Shown here piece by piece: positions 11,950 through 23,000 of a stretch of 64,000 bases of DNA. How positions within the stretch are numbered: position 1 is the stretch's first letter; each line of letters opens with the position of its first letter. Source of the stretch: Nissolia schottii (lineage: Eukaryota; Streptophyta; Magnoliopsida; Fabales; Fabaceae); the NCBI GenBank assembly GCA_003254905.1, contig QANU01107566.1, positions 49,264 through 113,263 of the forward strand. Reading direction: 5' to 3'. Below the pieces are notes generated by a model. That model saw nothing but the letters and a program-made list of their open reading frames with translations. It had not been told where the DNA came from and did no database searches. A program made the position numbers and the translations under genes.

Positions 11950-13154
11950 ATGGAAAAACCCCTTGTTGTACTCGTTCATAGTAACGGGAGAATGTACGAA
12001 GGTGAACGTGAGTTAATGTTTGATGGGCCTATGCCGAGGTCTATGATGATTAAGAGGGGCATGCATATAGACGACTTGAAACGAAAAATTTGTTTGAAAT
12101 TAAGGCTGCAACAGAATCAATTTGTATCAAAGATGGTTTTCCGAATATTACAAGGGTCGGGGTCGGAGTCAAAATTTGTCAGTTGTGAAATGGTGGATGA
12201 CGAAGACATTGAATGCATGATAGATGTGTTTGAATCAAATTCAGATGGGTCTATGATAGTCCCTTTGATTTGTTTTTTCACTGTGGAGTGTCACCATCCT
12301 GATCGAGTGATGCGACAGTTTGGTATGGATCAGCCCATACCAAGCAGGCCGCACCAGCCCGATCATCTGCATAGCATCACATTGGTTGGACGGACCGAGG
12401 AAAATTGGTCGGATGTGCATGGCCAATATATTGCATACTGGGATGATCGGGCTGCCCGAATTGCCACTTGCCTACCACTGCATAAGCCTCTCACCGCACG
12501 GTCCCAGTACATGCAGTGGTATAAGAAGATTACTCGACGTTGGATCAGTCGAGAGTCGGCGCCTATAGGAGTTGTGGTAAGTTTTACATTTTCATAATTT
12601 ATTAACCATTTGTTTTTTATTATTGATAATGATTATTTGTGTTTGAACATTGTTAAGGTGACATCGCGGAGCAGATGTTGACATTGTTAGCTGATCCTCA
12701 TCCAGGAGCATTTACAATGGAGAAGCTCCGATCGTCTATGGAGAATATCCTATCTGCCATTCAGGAGCACGACCGGATCAAGGTTCAACAATTGCAGTTT
12801 GCTTCGGCTCCCACGACCAACGTGCCACCTCCCACGGATACCGATGACCAGGGTGATCGGAGGCCACGCCGGAGGAGAAGAACTGAACTAGCTGACAGAC
12901 GAAGACGTGTTCCCACTGCCGATGAATCTGCGTCTTCTACACATCAGACTGCTCCAGTTGAGGCCACTGCGGCACCCACGGTCGACGCTGCCAACCCACC
13001 ACCTTCACTTCCGTACCCTTACCCACCACCATACCCTTACCCTTACCCATCACCATACCCTTACACGTACCCACTGTCACATTCGTACTCACCACCGCCA
13101 CAGCCTTACCCCCCCACCCCCATATACTCATTCTTCCTAGGCTGGCACGTCTGA
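11950..13154 (+). CDS. MULE-borne chimeric protein: MuDR-like N-terminus plus PMD tail
   Basis: Coding exons are 11950-12576 and 12675-13154, giving 368 aa. A non-coding leader exon probably ends at 10931 before a GTAAGT donor, with an acceptor at 11941. The donor after 12576 is GTAAGT. Splicing to the AG just before the ATG at 12675 keeps the frame, as does the AG three bases earlier; the nearer AG at 12657 would hit a stop. Residues 1-115 resemble the N-terminal domain of plant MuDR-type transposases (HSNGRMYEGE, then DDLKRKICLKL, then DDEDIECM). Residues 118-205 match the C-terminal part of plant mobile domain (PMD) proteins of the MAIN/MAIL kind: VMRQFGMDQPIP, HGQYIAYWDDR, YMQWYKKITRRWI. 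The second exon has an Arg-rich stretch and a Pro/Tyr-rich tail (YPYPPPYPYPYPSP). No transposase catalytic core is present. Function is unknown; the domain order is what I see, and its biological role is inference. Confidence 0.65.
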
Positions 13155-13439
13155 TCCCGACCGTAGACCGCCACAGGGCTCGTCATAGGTAGCCGATATG
13201 ATAGGATTATTAGTTTTTCTTTAGGGTTTTATGTGAGATTGTATCACAGCTTTGTTATGGACATTTTAATGACATTTTAATTCATGTCTTTTATTATATG
13301 TCTATTTTTTTATATCAGAAATATATGTATTCCTTATATTTATCCTGCAATATTCATCACATTAGTGTGTACTTTGATTTTACATTATTCACATGGATTC
13401 TGTCTTGTCTCTATAGACATCTTCTCGTAAGCCTTTGAT

Positions 13440-13860
13440 TTGATGGTTGTTCCTAAACCTAAACAAGCAATTACTTGGGATGATCCTGGTGAACTCAACC
13501 AGCTTGCCATTAGCAACCTCAATAAGCCTTCCCAACCTGTAATTTATGATCGCTTCTGGGAAGATCGACGGTTTGCTCAAATCCAAGAAAATTGTGTCAA
13601 GGCTGAGGCTTTACTTGAAGCATATAACTAGTTGCAGTCATGGAGTCGGAGATCTTGAACATTGAGACTCGCCTTTGTGACTTGAATCCAAGAATGGTGG
13701 AGGCGGACACAACCTTGAAGGATAGAACTGAAGAAGCGGAACTAGCGAGGAGGCTCACCGAGTAGAGAGAAACGAAGCAGATATCAGCAAAGGCAGCACT
13801 AGAATCCAACACAAAACCTACAGTGATGCTTATTATATAATTGAATCTTTCCTTTAATTG
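13440..13860 (+). pseudogene. Unidentified relic coding stretch inside the MULE
   Basis: A frame at 13440-13631 encodes a compositionally ordinary 63-aa peptide (ITWDDPGEL, IYDRFWEDRRFAQIQ). After its stop, another frame from 13640 reads MESEILNIETRL and a Glu/Arg-rich helical stretch, interrupted by a stop near 13762. Codon content here is host-gene-like, unlike the repeat arrays beside it. It could be a host gene fragment captured by the MULE or the tail of a decayed element gene. I do not recognise the family. Confidence 0.35.
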
Positions 13861-13924
13861 ATTGGTGGTATTTCGATTAGGGTTCGGTGAATTGTTGACA
13901 TATCCAATTGAATCAAATATTTTA

Positions 13925-14345
13925 CAAATTAGGACATATATTAGGGTTATGGTTAGCAAATTAGGGTTAGGGTTAGGGCTATGGGTGGATTAGGATTAGG
14001 GTTTTGGGTGGATTAGGGGTAGGGTTAGGATTAGGATTTTGGGTAGATTAGGGTTATGGTGGGGCACGCATGGATTCACCAAGCTTTGTGGCAGGCTATG
14101 GGTGGATCAAGGTTAGGGTTTTAGGTGGATTAGGGTTCCAGTTAGGGTTTTGGGGGGATTAGGGTTATGATATATGATTTGGGTTAGGATTAGGTTTAGG
14201 GTATAAAGTTTATGGCATATGGTGGGGGTTAAGGGTAGGGCTTTTTAGGTTGGGTATAGGGTATAGGGTGGGGGTTAAGGGTTATGGTTTTTGGGTTGGG
14301 GTTAAAGGTTAGGGTTTTGAGTGTAGGGTTTGGGGTGTATGGTGT
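13925..14345. repeat. Telomere-repeat-like array (TTAGGG orientation) inside the MULE
   Basis: Degenerate GGGTTAGGGTTAGGG, GGTGGATTAGGGTT and GGGTTTTGGGT units run for about 420 bp. They are in the opposite orientation to the array at 11219-11760, so the two behave as a diverged inverted pair flanking the gene. A stray piece resembling the terminal repeat (CACGCATGGATTCACCAA) is embedded at about 14065. Confidence 0.8.
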
Positions 14346-14394
14346 ATGGGTTTGGGAAATAGCCCATATATTAGGGACAAAAGAGTAAAAGACT

Positions 14395-14589
14395 CCAGGG
14401 TTGGAATTCGCCAATAGGGGAGGCGAATTTAACATGAATTCGCCAACCTCATTAGCGAATCCTGTGTGGCATGCCACGCGTGGCGCGGATGCCACGTCAG
14501 CCCAAACCGTGGTAGTTTGGTAAATAGTTTGAAAACGAGGGTAATTTGGTAAATAGTTTGTACAGGAGGGTCAAAAGAGTAAAAAACTC
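14395..14589 (-). repeat. MULE right terminal inverted repeat
   Basis: Read on the minus strand it matches 10500-10765 block by block: GAGTTTTTTACTCTTTTG at the tip, then the ACCACGGTTTGGGCTGACGT core, then GGCGAATTC units. It is bounded outside by the second 9-bp target copy at 14590-14598. Confidence 0.85.
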
Positions 14590-14598
14590 CTTTTCTCG

Positions 14599-17069
14599 TC
14601 TTGATTGATTAGTGTAGATAGTAACAAGGGGAAAATTGAAGTGAAAGTTCTCGCGTACATTTAACATTTTGGCACAACATCATTTCATTGATGGAGTGAT
14701 CGAGTCCATGTGATGCCCGCCAGCCACACTTTGTCCTCGATCGTATTCAAATTTGTACGCTTAATTTGACTTCCTGTAGTTGATTCTTATCGATCTATGG
14801 TAGTATGGGCATATAGTACAAGTAGGGTATACCTTTTAAGCGCCATTGGCATTATGAAATTAATTTATTGATTGTTGATTTGCTGACAGACTTTCAAAAA
14901 ATATGCATAGCGACGAGTAGACCTTCATGTGTACTCTCTGACCAAGAAAGAAAATACAGATTAATTTCAATATCTAAACTAAACCTGCTACTATGTCACA
15001 ACTAATTATAAAACCCCCGCAAACCATGAAATATGGTGGATAACAAATTAAGAGGCGGAAAGAACGTCAACCATCTAATCGAGATCAATATATAGTGTAT
15101 TAATTTCTGCTAGCAAATGTTGTTCCTCCGAATGCTTACAACTTCCATTTGAATACATAAGTTAAAAATAGATTATCACAATTTTTTTTTTAAAAAAGTA
15201 ACTAAACATAAGTATTTAGAAATTATTTTGTATGAATTATTTTATATTAAAAAATATAATAATAAAAACTTTTATTTTAAGTATTTTAAAAACTATTTTT
15301 TAATAAGTTAAATGTTTTAACTTCTAAAAAAAACACTAAAATTGACTTTTTAAAAAATAATTAAGCTATATAACTAAACACAATAAAAATTAAAAATATA
15401 ATTTAAGTTAAAAAAAAATAAGAAAAAACTGTGTTATTCAAAGAGGAGCTTACTATATTCGCAAGGTCAATGGTGCGGTGTTATTCAAAGAGGAGCTTAC
15501 TATATTCGCAAGGTCAATGGTGCTGCAACATCACATTAATTAGATTATGGGTGGGAAATTGGGTAGTGCGGCTGAAGAGAACGAATGATGTGAATCTTTG
15601 AAAGGAGAGTAACGCACCTTTCTAATACTCAAATAACCAACATTCCAGTCTATTCTGACGCGGACTATAGTTAATTAATTAATCTGAAACATATATATAT
15701 AGAGAGAGTGAGAGAGAATAGTTCAAGTAAAATTAATGGTTGACATTGATATTGCTTGCGCTGCCTTGATGTGGATGGATTTAGAATCCTTGCGCGGTCA
15801 ATGTTAAGCACTATGTATAGAAATCTGAGACTTTGCACGCTCCACGGCCATGGTTCATTGGTTTGGTATGGTACAAGTATATTATATATGAACATCCACT
15901 TAACTGGAAGACAACATTGTGTGGAGTAATAATCATTAAAGTAACAATCCATTAAAATAGGGAAAATGGAACAAAAATGAAAGATCTAGACATCCTTCCT
16001 GGTCTGTGCAAAGTATTGAAAATAAAATAGGAGGAGAATGTTATAAAGGAATCAATTAAGGAAGGAGAGCGTAATTTACTTTATATTATAATCTTTAAAG
16101 AAGTTGCAAACTCGAATGGCAGAATTGGGTTTAGAGAAAGGGAGGGGTTTGTTGATGTAATGGGTGGTGGCCAATGCCAAGGCATCTATAGGGCATTATA
16201 ATACCCAAACCCCCTTCTCTAAACCTAGGAATATTGAGGAGTAAACCCGGTTGTGCGTGCAGCTTGTGAATCTTTAGGTTTTTAACTCATGAAAAAGAAA
16301 ACTAGAAGAATATCTTTGTCTCGATCGTGAGCCTACCATTACCAAAATAAAATAGCCATCAAATCAAACGACTACTGCCAATAACCAGCCAGCCATATTA
16401 TGAGAAGCTAAATACGCCTTTTAACATTTGGAGTGCAATCAAAATCAAAAGAGAACCAAAATACACAAATTTCTGGCCACTTGATTTAGAGTGCGCAGTA
16501 AGCACCATGACTCTATTGGTTGGCAAAAAGCAAGCGTTCAGGGTAATTTTACCACTCTCGTCCTTTTAATTTTGGAATCAACAACGAAAAACAGCGTCTT
16601 AGAGCCCTAGAAGTCTCACGTACTACGTACAGAATACAGAGGCCCTTCACATCATCGCAATTTTACATCAGTAGGCAATGATAGCCATCCAATATATTTT
16701 GGAAAGAGTCCTAATTTTATGGTGAAATCCACATAATACCCATTTTAAGTTCTTTCAGCAGTTAAGCTAAAACTGGAAAAATAAGATTAAAAAAAAAAAG
16801 TTACAGAGCATTGATAGTCGCAAGCCACTTTAACGTACTCAACAATGGGCTCAAGTCAAGTATGTAATATGTTTTTCAAATCCGAGCTATCCAATCCACC
16901 AGGCACCAATGAATGTTAGAATGCAAAATGCGTCCCCCATTGTTGAGAGTTACCAACATTCAGAGAGGGGATGCAAGATACACAACATATAGACATAACC
17001 AATAGTTGCGACAAGAAATATCAGTATCTTAGACTGAATAGCCTAGACAAGATGGTTGAATACTTGAAT
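14599..17069. other. Intergenic DNA downstream of MAD1
   Basis: No gene is seen. It contains a perfect 47-bp tandem duplication at 15431-15523, listed separately, and AT-rich stretches at 15170-15420. The part nearest 17070 probably includes the MAD1 3' untranslated region. Confidence 0.5.
15431..15523. repeat. Perfect 47-bp tandem duplication
   Basis: The unit beginning GTGTTATTCAAAGAGGAG and ending AAGGTCAATGGTGC starts at 15431 and again at 15478 with no mismatch over the shared 46 bases. This points to a very recent duplication, or an assembly artefact. Confidence 0.9.
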
Positions 17070-20000
17070 TTAAGACAAGGTTCTTCTATTGAAAGACTCC
17101 ACCGTTATGTTGGCAGTGAAAGCAGGAATTGAATTCATCTTCCTAATGAATATCTCAACCTGCGAATGTTTCAGTCAACAAAAGTACGATTCAGTCAAAG
17201 AAAGATGAACATGTGACAAATTACATGCATGACGACAATTCTCATTCCACACAAGTCTTGCTTTTAAATCCATCTTCAGTTGTTATGACTCAAATTATCA
17301 TACTCTGTTTGGCTGAATGGATCCAACTAAATCTTTTAACAATAGAAGAAATATCAGAATTCAGAGGAGCTATAAATTGTGAACACAGGAAGATATTTTG
17401 TTCCCAAAGATGTAAAACTAAAGTGTCTGTCTGTCTGTTCTTATAGAAAATCAACTTCGATAAAATTTCTCTGTTCTTTTTATTTCAGAGAATTAAATAT
17501 GAAATATTTTTTATCATTACTTCAAAATAAAGAAAAATCAAATAAACATTTTTTTGTATATATGTGTTCTAAAAGCCATTTATTTAATGATTAGAATTAA
17601 CATGGTTAAATAATTATTAACTATGTTATTCAAAATACATTTTCCTTTTCTACAATACTTAACAGAAAATATGCTATTTATTGCAAGAGAATAATTTTCA
17701 TGTACTAATAGTGTAATCCAATAAAAATCGAAGGAATGCCCAACATGGTCCATTTCTATGTAACTAACTCTCAGACATGGCAATTCACATGATTTCTATT
17801 GCATGTTAAGTGTAAAATTGTTTTTACAATGTCAATGCATGAAAATTAATCTCTTCCTGGAAATACATTTTCAGCTTATTTATTTACTGCTAAAACATAG
17901 AAGCAAGAAGTAGCCACACCTAAGGTTCAAAAGATCAGAGAAACACAAGTCCAAAAAGTTAAATAATCGGTGGATGTATTTCTTGAAAAATATTGCAGCA
18001 AAGTTTAACCTCCTCACCTGACGGGATATCTCAGGCTGAGCTGTGTACTGATTTACCTGTTGTTATGAGGAAAAAATGAAAATAAAAAAATATCTAAGCA
18101 TCTTTTCAAGCAATCATTGTGAAGTGTGAACACAACCTCAGAACATACATTCCTGATTTTTCATTTATGGATTAACATAAGACCTAAATTATAAGTAGGA
18201 AGAAAATCACCATTCAATTGCGAAGACCTAACCAAACTGAATTAGTAGTGAATGACCCCACAAAGTAAAATCAACATTTTTCTTTCATTGTTAATTCCAG
18301 TATAGAATTCAACATCGTACCAAAATATTTGTATTCCCTGATTCATAGTCAAATTCAAGCTTCTCGTCATCACTTTGTGCATAAATTGATTGCAAGGTAA
18401 ATCGCGTCACTGGGATTCCATTTGGGCGCTGGTGTTCATCCATCACAATCTACCAATATAATTTATCAATAAACAGGGAAGCATTTTAAGTCTTATTGGA
18501 ATGATAAATATATAATCATAGAATCAAGTATCAGCTTTCTTTGGATCGGAAATAACTTAAGTAGCAAATGCTCGAGAGACAATGTCTTGGAGAAAGAAAA
18601 CAACGAACCCTATAGGAAGAACCATTGGATAACATGTTGTATTGCACAGAAAAGTGCTGATGTTTTTGTTTCCCTAACTTACCTACTCAACAAGAAGCAA
18701 TGTGTTGCAGAAACCACCTTACAACAGAAGTGTGCTACAATATTACTTCAAAATAGTGATTAAAAATTGAATATGCATTAATGTGTTCAGGTTTCCCTAC
18801 ATTATTGAACATACATCCCTACCAGTATACAACATTTTCAAATGTGTCATTCAATAATGAAATGAAAGAAACACTATACGGTGCAAAACAATTCTTTTTA
18901 TTTCGAAAAAATGAATTGCAGTAAAACTAAATCAGTATGTGCCAACCTTGTAACCAAAAAGCTCACAACATGCTCTTCGGAAGACTGAAATTCTGTCTGC
19001 AAACACTGTTTTGTATCTGTTCATGTTTTCAGTATTTCTGTTATTCCAGAATCATCTTGATAACAAACACATTAACATACCCAAAAGTAGCAAGTTATAA
19101 ACATCAAACACTCACCTTTCTTCTCGCTTCTCAAGTGTCGCAATTTGCTCTTTTAATTGCAATATCTTATCTGATATGTAGCTATCTACCAGCTTTCCAG
19201 TGTCTCCTACACAGTTAACAGTGATCAGGAAAACCTGTACATTTGATAACATTATTATGCAATGGTTATAAGACAATACTGGAAGCCTTGGCCCACCCTT
19301 AAGGAACTAGCACATGCCTTTTACTTTTGGGGAAAAAAATATCTCATTACCATTAATGTCAGTCTAAAGGACAGATGCCAGACCATTATACTAAGGGAGA
19401 AACTTCATTTCTCTTTTATTCTTAGGTTTATTTCTCAATCCCTCTCTTGTGTTTTTGTTTTACTTTAACAGTGTCGAGAGAAGCCTGCACATAACTCCTG
19501 TACTTCGATTAGTTTCCTTGGCAGTTTTTTATAGCTTTGATTCAAAGCAAGCAATCCAAAAGTTGTACAGCAGATACCAAACAAATTATTGATTTAAGCT
19601 CAATCCCATGTATGAGGAATTCTTCATCTAACCCAACCAAGCTCAGGTAGAAAAACAGTAGACTTTATAGATCATAACAAGTAAAATTTGCTGTGTACTA
19701 AGATTTACGGATCAATAGTACATTACTGATTAAAGTTAACAAGTTTGTAGTTAAAATTGGATCCTCAATCCACAATATTATAAAAGTAACCGTGGTTAAG
19801 AATATGCAAACCCACACAGTAAATGCAGATAAATTCTTCAGCAAGAAGCCAGAAATTTGATAGCATACTGCTCCAGGAAGCAAAATGTAAATTTTAGGTA
19901 GTAACTGGTAAATATCTCCCACTTAAGGAACAAAAACAAAATGCAAACTCATTCTTTTTAATTACATCAATGGAAATGAGGGAAGAATTCTAATCTGCAC

Positions 20001-23000
20001 ACAAAAGAAGATCAGCAGAATGGAAACGAGGGCAAGACAAATAAAAAAAGCTAGATGCTATAAAGCATCATTCTCTTCATTCAGTTCTTATCTTAAAGTA
20101 TGGACAATACAATCTGCAGAATTTCAAAACTTCAAACTATTGTCCTTTGTCAAATCCTTTCCTGTATTTACCAACTCTTCAAAAAACATAACCGTCATTA
20201 CAAGGTTTCATACCTGATTGACTCTTCAATTCTTCAACAGCTTTTAATTTCTCTTTCGTTTTTTGAAGCTCAGTTTGTAGTGCTTCTATGGTTTGTTTGG
20301 CCTCATTATCAACAGTAAGAGTATTCACCATCCGCAGAACTTTTGTATTAGCAGCAGAAAAATCACCATGACCCAACTAAAGAAGGAAAAGCATGTGTAG
20401 AATGTCAAATAACTATAAAAGTAATACAGTTTTACAATAATATAGGAATAAGAAATAAAGAAGACTTAACGTAAACAAGATATGTATTCTACAATGGTAT
20501 AATAATGTATCCTATAAAAAGTGTTTGTCGTTGGAAAATTACATTTTCAACAGAAGCCACAAACTCCAATGAACTCCTAGTTTGGTTAACGGAAGAAGTA
20601 TTTACATCATTCTTCATTAATGGGTCAATAATCATACCAGTGCTCATACTAAAGGTGGTCATTTAAAGAAACAGAAGGGACTTCAATTCAATGATTTTAT
20701 GGAGGTGAAATCCGTAACAAAAATAAACAGCTACCTAATATATATAAGTCTGCAAAGATTCACCCAGCACTAACCTTTGCCTCTAATAGAGAAATTTCTG
20801 ATCGGAGCCGGTCACTCTCCCTCTCCAATGACTTAATTCTTCTTACTTCATTGTGCAACTTTTCATTGAGTAACTTTATTTCCTCATGTTGACGATTATT
20901 AACCGCTCTCTGCTCATGCAAGGCACTTTCTAGTTCCTTCATGCAATCATCCTTCTTTGCAAGAGATGATTCAAGTTCCTGCATGCATCAACCAAACAAC
21001 GCAAAAATGACATTGAGAAATCACATGATAAGTGAAGTGATAACAGAACAGGGGGAAATGCAACCTGAAGGGCCTGAACAGTAATAGCACTCTTAGATCC
21101 ATCCACGGCTTCGCTACTCTTCAAATTGGCAACATTTCTTAATTTACTTCTTTCCTCAGAAACGGCAGCAAGCTGCAAGACAATATATGCATAATTGAAG
21201 TAACATAAAATTATTGGCAGACAAATGACTACAGATTTCAGAACATAACTACACAGTGACCATCACTGTCATACAGCAATTATTCACTGATATCATCCAT
21301 AGATTGCCAGAAATTTAGGTAGTTTGTGCCCCAATAACAACTGATTTGCTTAAAACATACCAGAATCTTTACTACTAATAAAGCGTTTGGGCCAAAATAA
21401 CTACCCTCTTGGTCACAACTTTTGGACTATTATATCACTTTTATTCAAAAAACATAAAACTACCAATTTTAAACTTTCAATTTTCAATTTTTTGAATCTC
21501 ATTTTTATTTGAACGCCCCATTTTCTAATAACTAATAAAAACTGCTACTCAATAATTGTAAAGATTTGCAGGCATGAAGTGCCTGCATCCCCAGTTATAA
21601 GAATATGGGAACATTTATAGTAGGAAATAATTTGATAGATTGAGAAACTGGAAAGTATTAAAATATATATATATATATATATAGGGTTATTCTAACCTCC
21701 TCAACAAAAATACCACCTTCATATCTTATAAATCAACTCATAGTTCAAGGTTAATTTTGTAATTTTATTTCATTGTTACTCATTATTCCTTCCACTCTTT
21801 CTCTCCCTTCATTAATATCGCATGCGGCAAATAACGCAAATTTTACAGAGTTCAATACAGCAGAAGGGATAATTGCACCAACAATAAATAACATCCTTTG
21901 GGTTATATCTTAAAACTGGAATACTAACAATTACAAAATAAATAGACAATCTCTTTTTACCCTGTCCAACAATTCTAAAAATATAGGAAACTGAAGAACT
22001 GGATATGTTGATACTTATTATCCCAACTTTATGCATTCAAGACAAACGCCTTAAAATCATAAACTGATACCTAAGTTCTTCATTTCATAGGCATGTTGTG
22101 GTCAGAGATCTCTAAAAGTCATGTTTACATCTATTTCACTTATAATACCGAATATCTTTGCAAGTTAACAGCATATGCACTCCACTTAAATCAGGAAGCT
22201 AAAAGAGAACGGCTGCACGAATATGTCATATCAGGGTCTGATATGGATCACTTAAAATGTTTGCTTAAGTGATTAGTAGATTAGCAGGTGAGAATCCCAA
22301 TTCAAAGTAAGATCTATGTATCTTGTTATATTCTGAGAAGAGAAATATCAATAGAACAGAAAACAAATTTAGAAGATTTTAAGCATCTATGAAATCTTTG
22401 TTTTGAATTATGTGATGCATGTCCATCCTAAAGTCTAAATCATTTCTGGATACACCAAAGTTCACCTATTGTCGAATTTCTTACCACCAACAGCCTAACT
22501 ACACTTCCAAATCCTACCTTTCATTGGTAGCATCAAAACCTCTGAATGCCACAACCTAATAGCCAAAAACTTATCTATTAAACCATACCAAGCTATCTTT
22601 ATCAGGAGCTTCATCTATCCATAAATGTATGTTCTATACCAGCCTGGTTATCCAGAATAGCAGATAACAATCAAGAATTCAAAGATAACAAAGGAACTAA
22701 TGCTGACTAAAGCATCTACAAAATAAGTCCAGTGCTCAGTAATTATTGAAGCTTCCTTGTCAAACACTCACCATTAACTCAATCTGTTTTATCTCTGACT
22801 TTAATAATTCTGCCTTCTCTTTTGCCAGCACAGCCTCAGATTCAGCATTGTGTTTACCAATTTCGGCTGCATCCAGAGCCACTTGCAACTGTTTCAGGCG
22901 AGCAGTTTGCTCACCCTCCTTCTGTGTGCTATCAATGACCTCTCTGTACCGATAGAAGATATCAAGATCAAAATACAACGTTTCATGGCAATCTCTTTTT

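Larger units (their letters stand above)
10500..14589 (+). mobile_element. Mutator-like element (MULE) carrying a PMD-type gene, 4.09 kb
   Basis: The element starts GAGTTTTTTTTTTCTCTTTT and ends CAAAAGAGTAAAAAACTC. It is flanked on both sides by the identical 9-bp sequence CTTTTCTCG (10491-10499 and 14590-14598), the target-site length of Mutator elements. Long terminal inverted repeats extend about 250 bp inward, sharing ACCACGGTTTG, the GCGAATTC blocks and the CACGCGTGGCATGCCAC-type core. Inside lie, in order: left terminal repeat, a CT-rich leader and first intron full of CCCTAAA-like repeats, a coding exon, a short intron, a Pro/Tyr-rich exon, an unidentified relic coding stretch, TTAGGG-like repeats in the opposite orientation, and the right terminal repeat. 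No MuDR catalytic core is visible, so it looks non-autonomous. The perfect target duplication suggests fairly recent insertion. Confidence 0.9.

Noticed and set aside
12320-12568. Alternative plus-strand frame inside the MULE gene
   Set aside because: It is an out-of-frame shadow of the PMD tail exon, which shows the recognisable motifs.
15170-15420. MITE bounded by AACTAAACA motifs
   Set aside because: The motifs at the two sides are in the same orientation, so they are not inverted ends.
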